Shown: positions 1-8,899 of the stretch, one piece after another
Layout: every line of letters begins with the position of its first letter
Numbering within the stretch: position 1 is the first letter of the stretch
DNA from: Prevotella sp. E13-17
Lineage (GTDB): Bacteria > Bacteroidota > Bacteroidia > Bacteroidales > Bacteroidaceae
NCBI RefSeq assembly: GCF_022024035.1
Contig: NZ_CP091787.1
Span: 1,240,001 to 1,304,000, forward strand
DNA length: 64,000 nt
Reading direction: 5' to 3'
Notes under the pieces: generated by a model
The model's database searches: none
What the model was told of the DNA's origin: nothing
What the model saw: only the letters and a program-made list of their open reading frames with translations
Program-made: the position numbers and the translations under genes

Positions 1-2
1 CC

Positions 3-1076
3 GTTCTGAGTCAAGGGGTTAACGACTTTGTGTCGGGAGGCACTTATTGGTATTATTGGACTTTAGATGAATGGCTTCAGCAAGATTTCTTTAGGGGAAA
101 AACATTGAAGCTCTCCTTTGCCAGTAAGTTGCCCGAGAGTGAAAAATGGCTACTCTTTGACGGTGCGGATACGTATGTCGAGACAACGGTGAGTACTACA
201 GGTGAGGTGGAATATCGCGTGAACAAGTCAAAAGAAAGTCCCGTAGATGTGAAGGTCGGCAATATTTCCTGTGTAGGTAGCAAAAAGCAATTTGAACAAC
301 AATCGCTGGTATTTACCGTAGGGCAGAATCCTAATGATTTTAAGGGCAATCTTTATCTCTTTGCAGGCAATGAAGTTAGTGAATATACATACTGTGGCGA
401 AACTTTTGTGGCCCTAATGGCTGGCGAAGAACTGCAGGCAAAAATAGATTTTGTACCTTCTCAGACAGGTCTTGTTCAACTTAATATTTCAACAGATAAC
501 CAAGGCGCGAATGTTATCGGCACTTATACTGTTATTATTTCAGAAGGTGATCAAGAGCAGGGCTTCTATCTGATAGGTGATATTAACGGCTGGAGCAAGA
601 CAGACAAAAACTATCCATTCACATTGGCAGACGATGGACAGACGTGGTATGTCACATTTCCTGGTCCCAGAGAGAATGATCAGTTCCTAAAGGTGGCTCC
701 TGCCTCGGCTTATGAACACCAAGACACTTTCTGGTCGCGATTGTGGTGCGTGCAAAACGATGGGACGACGGAGTCAAAGGGAAAGCTCATCATTGGTGAT
801 AAAGGTGCTATAAAGATAGTTGCATCAAGCGTGGAGAAACAATACGTTATGCGTATTGTGCCTAGTCAGATGACCTACGAAATAGAAATCGTAGATCCTA
901 TGGGTGTTCAGGTGATGGATACGGATAATGATTCTTCAGTTGCCATATATACCATCAGTGGTCATCAAATAAAAAAGGTAAAGGCTGTTGAATTGAATGC
1001 AGCCTTGCAACGGATGCCAACTGGTATATACATCATGAGAAATGATAATAAATGCATAATTATTCGTAATCGATAA
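3..1076 (+). CDS. C-terminal part of a secreted SusE/SusF-like protein with a T9SS-type tail (5' end outside window)
   Basis: The frame is open from the window edge; the first in-frame start-like codon is only a GTG at 30, so the true start lies upstream. The middle (from about FYLIGDINGW, near 565) resembles the repeated domains of SusE/SusF outer-membrane starch-binding proteins. The last 45 residues (VAIYTISGHQIKK, then MPTGIYIMRNDNK) look like the C-terminal sorting domain of type IX secretion cargo. Function is therefore inferred as a surface or secreted carbohydrate-binding protein. A rho-independent terminator follows at 1128. The exact family is uncertain because the N-terminus is missing. 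Confidence 0.6.
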   Translation, partial: VLSQGVNDFVSGGTYWYYWTLDEWLQQDFFRGKTLKLSFASKLPESEKWLLFDGADTYVETTVSTTGEVEYRVNKSKESPVDVKVGNISCVGSKKQFEQQSLVFTVGQNPNDFKGNLYLFAGNEVSEYTYCGETFVALMAGEELQAKIDFVPSQTGLVQLNISTDNQGANVIGTYTVIISEGDQEQGFYLIGDINGWSKTDKNYPFTLADDGQTWYVTFPGPRENDQFLKVAPASAYEHQDTFWSRLWCVQNDGTTESKGKLIIGDKGAIKIVASSVEKQYVMRIVPSQMTYEIEIVDPMGVQVMDTDNDSSVAIYTISGHQIKKVKAVELNAALQRMPTGIYIMRNDNKCIIIRNR

Positions 1077-1127
1077 CTACTATAGAATCATTGAAATAGA
1101 CTGATGTAAAGTAGTTTTAAGAAAATT

Positions 1128-1157
1128 AGCCGAAAGTTTGGTGCTTTCGGCTTTTTT
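1128..1157 (+). terminator. Rho-independent terminator
   Basis: AGCCGAAAG (1128-1136) pairs with CTTTCGGCT (1144-1152) across a 7-nt loop and runs into six T. It closes the upstream SusE/F-like gene. The promoter of the next operon begins inside its loop. Confidence 0.85.
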
Positions 1158-1160
1158 GCA

Positions 1161-1168
1161 TATCTTTG
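1161..1168 (+). promoter_or_regulatory. Promoter -7 box of the ferredoxin oxidoreductase operon
   Basis: TATCTTTG matches the Bacteroidetes -7 consensus TAnnTTTG. A TTG at 1138-1140 lies about 20 nt upstream, as expected for the -33 element. The start codon is 40 nt downstream. Confidence 0.75.
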
Positions 1169-1208
1169 CAGACCAAATTCAGGGTTTTAATGCACAAAAC
1201 TATTTATT

Positions 1209-1439
1209 ATGGCAAAATTAAAAGGTGCTATTGAGGTAAATACTGAAAGGTGTAAGGGATGCTCACTTTGTATCATTGCTTGCCCTCATAAGGTAATTGC
1301 CCTAGCAAACAAAGTTAATCTTCACGGTTATCCCTATGTGGAGGCTGTCAACGAGGAAGCCTGTGTGGGCTGTGCGTCGTGTGGCATTGTCTGTCCGGAT
1401 GGTTGTATTACCGTGTATCGTAAAAAAGTGGAGGAATAA
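1209..1439 (+). CDS. 4Fe-4S ferredoxin subunit of a 2-oxoacid:ferredoxin oxidoreductase (KorD/VorD-like)
   Basis: This 76-residue protein has two complete 4Fe-4S motifs: C15, C18, C21, C25 (CKGCSLCIIACP) and C52, C55, C58, C62 (CVGCASCGIVCP). Such a small delta subunit carries electrons from the thiamine-pyrophosphate enzyme to ferredoxin. It is the first gene of a four-gene operon and ends 2 nt before the alpha subunit, so coupled expression is likely. Cytoplasmic. The family assignment rests on the cysteine spacing and the neighbours. Confidence 0.9.
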   Translation: MAKLKGAIEVNTERCKGCSLCIIACPHKVIALANKVNLHGYPYVEAVNEEACVGCASCGIVCPDGCITVYRKKVEE

Positions 1440-1441
1440 GT

Positions 1442-2524
1442 ATGGCACAAGAGAAAGAGGTTGTATTGATGAAAGGCAACGAAGCAATTGCTCACGCTGC
1501 TATTCGTTGCGGATGCGACGGCTATTTTGGCTATCCTATTACTCCGCAGAGTGAAGTGATTGAAACGCTGGCAGAGCTGAAGCCTTGGGAGACCACTGGT
1601 ATGCAAGTGGTTCAGGCTGAGAGTGAGTTGGCTTCTATTTATATGGTCTATGGCGCTGCCGGAGCTGGAAAGCGTGCAATGACTTCGTCATCATCTCCTG
1701 GTATTGCCCTGATGCAGGAGGGAATTACTTATATGGCAGGTGCTGAGGTGCCTGGTGTGTTTATCAACGTACAGCGTGGCGGCCCTGGCCTGGGTACAAT
1801 TCAGCCCTCACAGGGCGACTACAATCAGGCCACACGTGGTGGTGGTAATGGTGACTATAAGGTCATTGTTTTGGCTCCCTCTTCTGTTCAGGAGATGGCC
1901 GATTTCGTTGACCTTGCCTTTGAGTTAGCATTCAAGTATCGCAATCCCGCTATGATTCTTTCTGATGGCGTCATCGGGCAGATGATGGAGAAGGTGGTGT
2001 TGCCCCCATTCAAGCCCCGTCGCACGGACGAGGAGGTCATCAAGGAGTGCCCATGGGCTTCTACCGGAAAGCCAAAGAATCGTGAGCGTGTGGTTATAAC
2101 GTCACTGGAGTTGAAGCCCGAAGCGATGGAAAAGCGCAATCTGGCGCTGCAAGAGAAGTATCGCAAGATACAAGAGAACGAAGTGCGCTTCGAACAGCAG
2201 CAGATGGACGATGCAGACTATGCTATCGTAGCCTTTGGTAGTGCTGCTCGTATTGCAGAGAAATCTGTAGAGATTGCACGTGAACAGGGTATCAAGGTCG
2301 GTTTGTTCCGTCCCATCACGCTGTTCCCCTTCCCTGAGAAGCAGATTGCAGAACTTTCGAAGAAGGTGAAGGGCATCCTAGTGGCCGAGATCAACGCTGG
2401 TCAGATGGTGCAGGATGTTCGCTTGGCCGTGAACGGGGCTATTCCCGTTGAGCAATTTGGACGTTTGGGTGGTATCGTGCCCGATCCAGAGGAAATCGTT
2501 AATGCGTTAAAGAAGGTCATGTAA
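1442..2524 (+). CDS. vorB: 2-oxoacid:ferredoxin oxidoreductase alpha subunit (VorB/KorA type)
   Basis: The 360-residue protein has the pyruvate:ferredoxin oxidoreductase N-terminal fold with the signature GYFGYPITPQSE at residues 27-38, and a C-terminal transketolase-C-like domain. With the beta subunit it binds thiamine pyrophosphate and oxidatively decarboxylates a 2-oxoacid to an acyl-CoA, or runs in reverse for reductive carboxylation in anaerobes. Length and order (delta-alpha-beta-gamma) match the Bacteroidales VorB group usually named for 3-methyl-2-oxobutanoate. The true substrate, branched-chain 2-oxoacid or 2-oxoglutarate, cannot be decided from sequence alone. Confidence 0.88.
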   Translation: MAQEKEVVLMKGNEAIAHAAIRCGCDGYFGYPITPQSEVIETLAELKPWETTGMQVVQAESELASIYMVYGAAGAGKRAMTSSSSPGIALMQEGITYMAGAEVPGVFINVQRGGPGLGTIQPSQGDYNQATRGGGNGDYKVIVLAPSSVQEMADFVDLAFELAFKYRNPAMILSDGVIGQMMEKVVLPPFKPRRTDEEVIKECPWASTGKPKNRERVVITSLELKPEAMEKRNLALQEKYRKIQENEVRFEQQQMDDADYAIVAFGSAARIAEKSVEIAREQGIKVGLFRPITLFPFPEKQIAELSKKVKGILVAEINAGQMVQDVRLAVNGAIPVEQFGRLGGIVPDPEEIVNALKKVM

Positions 2525-2527
2525 GTT

Positions 2528-3301
2528 ATGGATAGAAATCAAATAGTTCAGCCAGAAAACATCGTCTGCAAGAAGCCGACGCTGATGAACGACAACAATA
2601 TGCACTACTGCCCAGGTTGTAGTCACGGTGTAGTGCATAAGCTAGTTGCCGAAGTGATTGAAGAAATGGGTATGGCAGACAAGGCAATTGGCGTTTCGCC
2701 CGTAGGATGTGCTGTCTTTGCCTACAATTATATTGATATCGACTGGCAGGAAGCTGCCCACGGTCGTGCTCCCGCACTGGCTACAGGTATCAAGCGTTGT
2801 TGGCCTGATCGTTTGGTGTTCACCTACCAAGGTGACGGCGATTTGGCTTGTATCGGTACCTGTGAGACCATTCATGCTTTGAACCGTGGCGAGAATATTG
2901 TCATTATCTTTGTCAATAATGCTATTTATGGTATGACGGGCGGCCAGATGGCCCCGACCACACTGATAGGTCAGAAGACCTCTACCTGCCCTTATGGTCG
3001 TGATCCCGAGATTCACGGCTATCCCTTGAAGATGGCAGATATCGCAGCTCAGCTGGAGGGAACGTGCTATGTCACTCGTCAGAGTGTTGAAAGTGTAGCC
3101 TCAATCCTGAAGGCAAAGAAGGCTCTACGCAAGGCTTTCGAGGCTTCTATGGCCGGTAAGGGTTCTTCGTTGGTTGAGTTTGTCTCTACCTGTAACAGCG
3201 GTTGGAAGCTGTCTCCTGCTAAGGCCAACGAGTGGTTGAAGGAGAATATGTTTCCTTTCTATCCCAAAGGAGACCTTAAGGACACCACAGGTGAGAAGTA
3301 A
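2528..3301 (+). CDS. korB: 2-oxoacid:ferredoxin oxidoreductase beta subunit (thiamine pyrophosphate-binding)
   Basis: This 257-residue protein carries CPGC at 28-31, HGRAPALATGIK at 78-89 and the thiamine-pyrophosphate/Mg motif GDGDLACIG at 102-110 followed by VNN (129-131), the order seen in KorB/VorA. It is the catalytic partner of the alpha subunit upstream, which ends 3 nt before it. Cytoplasmic. Which 2-oxoacid is used depends on the complex and is not decided here. Confidence 0.9.
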   Translation: MDRNQIVQPENIVCKKPTLMNDNNMHYCPGCSHGVVHKLVAEVIEEMGMADKAIGVSPVGCAVFAYNYIDIDWQEAAHGRAPALATGIKRCWPDRLVFTYQGDGDLACIGTCETIHALNRGENIVIIFVNNAIYGMTGGQMAPTTLIGQKTSTCPYGRDPEIHGYPLKMADIAAQLEGTCYVTRQSVESVASILKAKKALRKAFEASMAGKGSSLVEFVSTCNSGWKLSPAKANEWLKENMFPFYPKGDLKDTTGEK

Positions 3302-3328
3302 TTAGTGAATAGTGAAAAGTGAATAGTT

Positions 3329-3874
3329 ATGAAAAAAGAGATAATTATTTCAGGTTTCGGAGGTCAGGGCGTGCTCTCAATGGGTAAGATTTTGGCCTAT
3401 AGCGGTCTGATGGAGGACAAGGAGGTCACGTGGATGCCTGCTTACGGTCCAGAACAGCGTGGAGGTACGGCCAATGTTACTGTGATTGTGAGCGATGAAC
3501 GAATCTCTTCGCCAATCCTCAGCAAGTATGATATTGCCGTGGTCTTGAACCAGCCTTCGCTCGAAAAGTTTGAACCCAAAATCAAACCCGGTGGCATTCT
3601 GATTTATGATGGCTTCGGAATCATCAACAAACCTACACGTAAGGACATCACTATCTACGAGGTGAATGCGATGGATAAGGCCGCAGAGATGAAGAATGGC
3701 AAGGTGTTCAACATGATTGTGTTGGGCGGACTGCTGAAGGTGGCTCCTGTTGTTAGCGATAAGGGCGTTGAGAAAGCTCTGTATAAGACTCTGCCAGAGC
3801 GTCACCACGGATTGATTCCTCTGAATATGGAGGCTCTGAAAGAGGGCGCCAAGATTATTACAGAGGTTAAATAA
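3329..3874 (+). CDS. korC: 2-oxoacid:ferredoxin oxidoreductase gamma subunit
   Basis: The 181-residue protein begins with the nucleotide-loop-like GFGGQGV (residues 9-15) that opens the gamma domain of pyruvate/2-oxoacid:ferredoxin oxidoreductases, and contains YGPEQRGGTANV, also typical. It completes the four-subunit enzyme. The 27-nt gap after korB holds a small repeat of the type AGTGAATAGTGAAAAGTGAA, probably slippage-prone, which moves the start away from tight coupling. An array of tiny palindromes follows the stop codon. Confidence 0.9.
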   Translation: MKKEIIISGFGGQGVLSMGKILAYSGLMEDKEVTWMPAYGPEQRGGTANVTVIVSDERISSPILSKYDIAVVLNQPSLEKFEPKIKPGGILIYDGFGIINKPTRKDITIYEVNAMDKAAEMKNGKVFNMIVLGGLLKVAPVVSDKGVEKALYKTLPERHHGLIPLNMEALKEGAKIITEVK

Positions 3875-3893
3875 TTTGGCTTCATATAAAGTA

Positions 3894-4041
3894 AAGTGCC
3901 ACTTTCCTCATGGGAAGGTGGCACTTCTTTTATTGTATAGTGGCACTTTAGTTGTGGAATAGTGGCACTATTCTAATAGAAAAGTGGCACTTTACTGGGT
4001 GTAAAGTGCCACTATGCTAGGTGTAAAGTACTACTTTACTG
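3894..4041. repeat. Array of short GTGGCAC palindromes between convergent genes, including a terminator-like hairpin
   Basis: Six copies of the core GTGSCAC occur at 3897, 3918, 3940, 3962, 3984 and 4006, mostly about 22 nt apart, plus a diverged copy near 4030. The first two form a hairpin: AAGTGCCACTTTCC (3894-3907) pairs with GGAAGGTGGCACTT (3913-3926) around TCATG, then CTTTT, so it can end the korC transcript. The array fills the whole gap between korC and metY. The same TTTAC...GTAAA unit recurs inside coding sequence at 34135 and 46594. Confidence 0.8.
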
Positions 4042-4044
4042 TTT

Positions 4045-5331
4045 TTAGATCTTTTCCATAGCCTGCTTGATGTCAGCCAACAGGTCGTTGACATCCTCAA
4101 TACCAACGGAGAGGCGAATCAGGTCGGGGGCTACGCCAGCTTCTCGCAACTGCTCGTCGGACAGTTGGCGATGGGTATGACTGGCAGGATGAAGCACACA
4201 GGTACGTGCGTCGGCCACGTGTGTCACAATGCAGATGAGCTTCAGCGAGTCCATGAAGCGGATGGCAGTCTCGCGGTCTCCCTTCAGTCCGAAGGCGATA
4301 ACACCACAAGAACCATTAGGCAAGTACTTCTGTGCCAATTCGTGACACTCGTCACCCTCCAGTCCGCTATAGTGAACCCAAGCCACGCGATCGTCGTTCT
4401 TCAGGAACTCAGCAATCTTCTGTGCGTTCTCGCAGTGACGCTGCATGCGCAGATGGAGTGTCTCCAGACCTAAGTTCAGGAGGAATGCGTTGTGGGGTGA
4501 GGGGATAGAACCTAAGTCACGCATGAGCTGGGCGGTGAGCTTAGTCATGTAGGCCATCTTACCAAATGCCTTAGTGTAGGTCAGTCCGTGGTACGATTCG
4601 TCGGGCTGGCACAGTCCGGGGAACTTATCAGCATGAGCATCCCAGTCGAAGTTGCCACTATCTACCACGCAACCACCTACCTGAGTGGCATGTCCATCCA
4701 TATACTTTGTGGTAGAGTGGGTTACGATATCGGCACCCCATTCGAAAGGACGGCAGTTGATAGGTGTTGGGAAGGTGTTGTCCACGATGAGGGGAACACC
4801 ATGCTTATGAGCTATGCGAGCGAACTTCTCGATGTCGAGAACCTTACAGCCTGGGTTTGAGATGGTTTCGCCAAAGAGAGCCTTGGTGTTAGGACGGAAA
4901 GCCTTTTCAATCTCCTTCTCGCTGGCTTCAGGCGATACGAAGGTGCATTCGATACCCAATTTCTTCAGCGTAACGCCAAAGAGGTTGTAGGTACCACCAT
5001 AAATCTCGTTTGAGGTAACGATATGGTCGCCAGCCTCACAGATATTGAATACGGCGTAGAAGTTGGCTGCCTGACCACTAGATGTCAGCATAGCAGCCAC
5101 ACCACCCTCCAGCGCAGCAATCTTCTTGGCTACAGCATCGTTGGTGGGGTTTTGCAGTCGGGTGTAGAAGTAACCTTCCTTCTTCAGGTCGAAGAGATCG
5201 GCCATCTCTTCTGTGTTGTCATACTTGAATGTAGTGCTTTGATAGATAGGCAGCACACGTGCCTCACCGTTTTGTGGTTCCCATCCTGCCTGTACGCAGA
5301 GTGTACCACGAGTCAAGTCCTTGTAATCCAT
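4045..5331 (-). CDS. metY: O-acetylhomoserine aminocarboxypropyltransferase / cysteine synthase
   Basis: This 428-residue protein belongs to the Cys/Met metabolism PLP-dependent enzyme family. The Schiff-base lysine is K209 in HSTTKYMDGH, and D184 in VDNTFP would contact the PLP ring. The long acidic start (YDNTEEMADLFDLKKEGYFYTR) and length fit MetY rather than cystathionine enzymes. It makes homocysteine from O-acetylhomoserine and sulfide. It is the last gene of a possible minus-strand operon with the phosphatases upstream, although the 68-nt gap before it may hold its own promoter. No SAM riboswitch is visible in that gap. Confidence 0.92.
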   Translation of the reverse strand: MDYKDLTRGTLCVQAGWEPQNGEARVLPIYQSTTFKYDNTEEMADLFDLKKEGYFYTRLQNPTNDAVAKKIAALEGGVAAMLTSSGQAANFYAVFNICEAGDHIVTSNEIYGGTYNLFGVTLKKLGIECTFVSPEASEKEIEKAFRPNTKALFGETISNPGCKVLDIEKFARIAHKHGVPLIVDNTFPTPINCRPFEWGADIVTHSTTKYMDGHATQVGGCVVDSGNFDWDAHADKFPGLCQPDESYHGLTYTKAFGKMAYMTKLTAQLMRDLGSIPSPHNAFLLNLGLETLHLRMQRHCENAQKIAEFLKNDDRVAWVHYSGLEGDECHELAQKYLPNGSCGVIAFGLKGDRETAIRFMDSLKLICIVTHVADARTCVLHPASHTHRQLSDEQLREAGVAPDLIRLSVGIEDVNDLLADIKQAMEKI

Positions 5332-5399
5332 TTTTGTCTTTTATACCTTAATGTAAATGTAATCCCTTGTATATGTGTGTGTTTTTATCCCAATGATGT

Positions 5400-5873
5400 T
5401 TATTCCTGAGCCATTTTCAGCAACAGCTTTGCTTCCTCATCGCCTTTGGCACAATCTTCCTTCAGGTTTGCCAATACCTTGTCGCCCCCCTTGGGATTCC
5501 TAATGGAGCGTTTCAACCACGTTTTCGCTTTCTTCTGGTCGGCAGTAGTCCCCTTGCCTTTCATGTAGCAACGTCCCAGCTGAAACTGCGCTTTTGCATA
5601 GCCCTGCTCGGCAGATTTCTGATACCAGGCGAAAGCTTTCTTATTGCTCTCTGTCACGCCGTTGCCCTTGTCGAAGCAGCGACCTATGCGATACTGGGCC
5701 TTCTTGTGGCCTTTTTCGGCTGCAGGCATCAGTTTCTGAAATGCCTGTTCGTATTTCTTAGCATCATAGAGGGCCTTGCCTTCCTCATAGAGCTTGTCGG
5801 CATTCTGGGCGCTAAGTCCCATGTTGCCAAGGAGAATAAAGACTCCTATAAGTAGTAGTCTGATTGTTTTCAT
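5400..5873 (-). CDS. Secreted Sel1/TPR-repeat protein
   Basis: The 157-residue protein starts with a signal peptide (RLLLIGVFILLGNMGLSAQ) and then has about three Sel1-type repeats, for example AQYRIGRCFDKGNGV and AQFQLGRCYMKGKGT, each about 36 residues with the A.Y.LG..Y..G.G pattern. Such repeats form helical scaffolds for protein contacts in the periplasm. It follows the phosphatase gene by 6 nt and is probably co-transcribed. No specific partner can be named. Confidence 0.8.
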   Translation of the reverse strand: MKTIRLLLIGVFILLGNMGLSAQNADKLYEEGKALYDAKKYEQAFQKLMPAAEKGHKKAQYRIGRCFDKGNGVTESNKKAFAWYQKSAEQGYAKAQFQLGRCYMKGKGTTADQKKAKTWLKRSIRNPKGGDKVLANLKEDCAKGDEEAKLLLKMAQE

Positions 5874-5879
5874 ATTCTA

Positions 5880-7394
5880 TTAATCGTCTAATTCTACAGA
5901 TTCTATACCTTGGATAGCCTCGCCAGAGCAGGCATTAGGTTGTTGGATGCGCAGTATGTGGCAGATGGTGGGTGCAATATCGTTGATGTGTACCTCGCGT
6001 GATGTGTAGCCCTTGTTGACGTGCCAGCCGTAAAAGAGTAGGGGAATGTGGGCATCGTCGGGCGTCCAGGTGCCATGTGTGGTGCCTGTGGGCGAAGACC
6101 ACTTGCCATATTGGTAGTAGTTGGGCTCCAAGATGATAAGGATGTCGCCAGAGCGTCGAGGGTGATAGCCCATCAAGGCCATGTTCATCAGTCGTTCGGG
6201 CAGGCTGCTGGTGCGCAGCTGTTGGTAGTCAACAGCCGTGACTACATGAGGTGACGTACGCAGATAGTCAATCAAGACCTCTTTCACGCGTTTCTCATCG
6301 AGTCCTTGTTGCTTGATTGACTGATGATTCAAGAAGATGCGATAGTCCAATAAATCGGCAATCACCTTTTGGGTTGCTCCCAGTTGGCTGGCCACTTCTT
6401 TTTCTGCATTCGTGATCAGAGCATCCGAATCCCAGCCGCCAGCTGCCAGTTTATGCTCCTGCATGAACTGCCAGTTGTGTGCAGCACCATGATCTGCCGT
6501 CAGGAAAACCAGATAGTTGCCTTTGCCCACCTGTTGGTCGAAAGCTTGCAACAGACGTGCGATGTCTTTGTCCAGCTCAATATATGCCTCGTCGGTATGA
6601 GCGCCGCGGGTGCCCCATTTGTGTCCGATGAGGTCTGTCTGCGAGAAGCTGATGCAGAGCATGTCAGTGCTCTCGCCCTTTCCCAGTTGCTCACCCTTCA
6701 GTGCAGCAATGGCCATATCTGCGGTTAGATGACCGCAAAGCGGATACTCGCCAATCTGTGAGCCGATGTCTTTTAGTTCCTTGTTTTTGGCCAGTTGCTT
6801 GTTCAGCTGCTTGACATAGTCAGGCAATTCATTCATATAATATGTACTGCTGACGAAACACAGCGCTTTGGTATCTAACCAATAGGCTGCATTGGCAGCG
6901 TGTCCGGCAGGCAGAATGGCAGCTCGGTCTTTGTAGCTGACGCCAACCACTTTCGAACGGAAGTCGGTGTGCAGACGTAGTTGGTCGCCAATAGTGGTAG
7001 CGAGCAAGTTGCGAGGCGACATCTGTCCCTTGTCTGTATCAGAACCTACGGTCTGCTCTTTTTCGTCTTTTGTGCAATAGACAGACTTTCCGTCAATATA
7101 AAAGTTGTTGCCGCAGATGCCATGAAAGGCAGGAGTGGTGCCCGTATAGACCGAAGTATGTCCAATAGCGGTGATGGTAGGCACATAGTTAATCAGACAG
7201 TTGTTGCATGAATAGCCATCGTCCAACAGGCGCTTGATGCCATCATCCTGAAGACGGTCGTAGTATCTATACAGGTAGTCCCAGCGCATTTGGTCCACCA
7301 CGATACCTACTACCAGTTTGGGCTTGTCTGCCCAGCATGTAGCAGCAAGGCATAATTGCAGGCATGCTGCAAAAAAGAGTCTTTTCTTTATCAT
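5880..7394 (-). CDS. Secreted alkaline phosphatase-superfamily phosphomonoesterase (PafA-like)
   Basis: The 504-residue protein has a signal peptide (to about residue 22), a metal-binding aspartate in IVVDQMRWDY (D34) and the segment PTITAIGHTSVYTG (72-85), which holds the threonine nucleophile region of PafA-type enzymes. FLTADHGAAHN supplies further metal ligands. These enzymes hydrolyse phosphate monoesters in the periplasm and are common in Bacteroidetes. It follows a histidine-type phosphatase by 27 nt, so the pair looks like a phosphate-scavenging unit. Substrate range is not decided by sequence. Confidence 0.88.
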   Translation of the reverse strand: MIKKRLFFAACLQLCLAATCWADKPKLVVGIVVDQMRWDYLYRYYDRLQDDGIKRLLDDGYSCNNCLINYVPTITAIGHTSVYTGTTPAFHGICGNNFYIDGKSVYCTKDEKEQTVGSDTDKGQMSPRNLLATTIGDQLRLHTDFRSKVVGVSYKDRAAILPAGHAANAAYWLDTKALCFVSSTYYMNELPDYVKQLNKQLAKNKELKDIGSQIGEYPLCGHLTADMAIAALKGEQLGKGESTDMLCISFSQTDLIGHKWGTRGAHTDEAYIELDKDIARLLQAFDQQVGKGNYLVFLTADHGAAHNWQFMQEHKLAAGGWDSDALITNAEKEVASQLGATQKVIADLLDYRIFLNHQSIKQQGLDEKRVKEVLIDYLRTSPHVVTAVDYQQLRTSSLPERLMNMALMGYHPRRSGDILIILEPNYYQYGKWSSPTGTTHGTWTPDDAHIPLLFYGWHVNKGYTSREVHINDIAPTICHILRIQQPNACSGEAIQGIESVELDD

Positions 7395-7421
7395 AGTTAT
7401 AGGTCTATTATATTAATCATA

Positions 7422-8699
7422 TTACTTAAAACTATCAAGCTTCTTAATCCAGTACGTTCTGACATCTTCCCAACGATAGTATGGATAGGTGGACGTCTGG
7501 ACGGGTAGGGTGGCCTCACGCTCGTTGAGCAGCGCCTTAACCAACACGTCGCCACGGCCTCTTTTAGGCTTGTAGAATATCAGTTGAATATTGCAAGCCA
7601 TAGGAAATATCTTATAGTTCTGCCAGCGATATTCCACGTCTTCGAGGCGTTCTACAACGGCACCGCAGGAGTCAAGTTCCATCAGACAAGCCAGTGGCAG
7701 CACGCATACCTCATGACCAAAGCGCAGGGTGGCCTGTGGCTTTCTCAGTGACACGCAGGTGTCGGCTGTCTCTATGATGTTAGTCAGAAGGTTGAACTGT
7801 GAGAATGGCATCACACCTTCTGTCAGTGGCGATGGACCGTAGTTCTTGTACCATCCTGCATTCTGAATGCGCCACATGTCATATAGCTCGTCAAGGGTGA
7901 AGAGATCCATCATGTTTTCCTTGTTGTCATGACTCTGCATGTTGATGATCACTTCGAAGAGCTGGCGCATCAGTGTTGGCGCATCGATGTTCTTGCTGGT
8001 CCATTCTGCATCGTTGAACAGCGCTTTCATGAGACGTTCTGGATGGGTGTGTTGATCTCTGAAAGCGAACAGCAGGCTGTCGCCCTTGTGTCGGCTTTCT
8101 TTCACGATTCCTTCCAGAGGCTGATTCAAGTAGTATTGTAGCGACTCGCTTACGTCGTTGTGAATATGGGCTGTGGGATTGGCTGCCATCAGTTCTTCGC
8201 ATTCGGCCACCATCGACAGAATGCAGCGGTTCACGGTGGTAGAACGAGCGTCAATCTGCACCCCTTTTGATTTTATAAATATTTCGGGAAAATGTTCTGC
8301 CATGCGGCGTCCTATGTCATGATGCTGGCGTTCGCCCACAGTCGTGAGGTCGCCAAAGCGCTTGACAGTGGACTTCTCAAAGCACTTCAACTGGTTCAAT
8401 GTTCTCTCGCCCAGAATGGTCAGTTTGTCCTCCTCATGTGCCTTTAGCAAAGGCTTAATCACGTTCTTGTAGCTATTGGTATCAATGAGCCAGCGCGAAC
8501 CGTGACGGCCGTAGTGCGACATGTAGAAAGGAACATAGCCGCGTGGCGCCTTTGTGTATTTGAAATTTGGTAGCTGACGGTTGTAGTCAATATAGTTTGA
8601 CCCCGCCAAATAGGGGTTCTTTCTAATGTCTTCGCGAGCAGATTGGGCCTGAAGCACCATGCTACAAAGGAGAGATAGTAGTAATATGATCGTTCTCAT
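7422..8699 (-). CDS. Secreted histidine-type phosphatase (MINPP/phytase-like)
   Basis: The 425-residue protein has a signal peptide ending near QAQSA and the histidine-phosphatase signature RHGSR at 65-69, with a second catalytic segment RFGHEV near residue 321. Multiple inositol-polyphosphate phosphatases of Bacteroides have this arrangement, with HE in place of the HD of E. coli AppA. It probably removes phosphate from inositol phosphates or similar esters outside the cytoplasm. It is the first gene after a TAACTTTG promoter and is probably co-transcribed with the PafA-like phosphatase. Confidence 0.85.
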   Translation of the reverse strand: MRTIILLLSLLCSMVLQAQSAREDIRKNPYLAGSNYIDYNRQLPNFKYTKAPRGYVPFYMSHYGRHGSRWLIDTNSYKNVIKPLLKAHEEDKLTILGERTLNQLKCFEKSTVKRFGDLTTVGERQHHDIGRRMAEHFPEIFIKSKGVQIDARSTTVNRCILSMVAECEELMAANPTAHIHNDVSESLQYYLNQPLEGIVKESRHKGDSLLFAFRDQHTHPERLMKALFNDAEWTSKNIDAPTLMRQLFEVIINMQSHDNKENMMDLFTLDELYDMWRIQNAGWYKNYGPSPLTEGVMPFSQFNLLTNIIETADTCVSLRKPQATLRFGHEVCVLPLACLMELDSCGAVVERLEDVEYRWQNYKIFPMACNIQLIFYKPKRGRGDVLVKALLNEREATLPVQTSTYPYYRWEDVRTYWIKKLDSFK

Positions 8700-8721
8700 G
8701 TCTCATTATATTATAATGGTG

Positions 8722-8729
8722 CAAAGTTA
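8722..8729 (-). promoter_or_regulatory. Promoter -7 box of the phosphatase operon
   Basis: TAACTTTG on the minus strand (CAAAGTTA on plus) lies 23 nt upstream of the ATG at 8699 and matches TAnnTTTG. Confidence 0.7.
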
Positions 8730-8855
8730 TAAAAAAGAAATGAAAGCCCGTTATGTTTCTCACTTTTTCTGTCTGTTTGCCCCCTATTTAACGGTCGCTG
8801 ACATTTTTTGCTGTTTTTTATCCACCTTTTTGCAACACCTTTCAGTGGAAAGCCT

Positions 8856-8863
8856 TATATTTG
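8856..8863 (+). promoter_or_regulatory. Promoter -7 box for the small secreted protein
   Basis: TATATTTG, 36 nt before the ATG at 8900; a TTG at 8830-8832 is a possible -33 element with a slightly long 23-nt spacer. Confidence 0.65.
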
Positions 8864-8899
8864 CAGCCGATATTATATTTCAAATTAAAGATATCTGCA

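Noticed and set aside
5332..5399. SAM or cobalamin riboswitch before metY
   Set aside because: Only 68 nt are available and no fold of that kind is seen.
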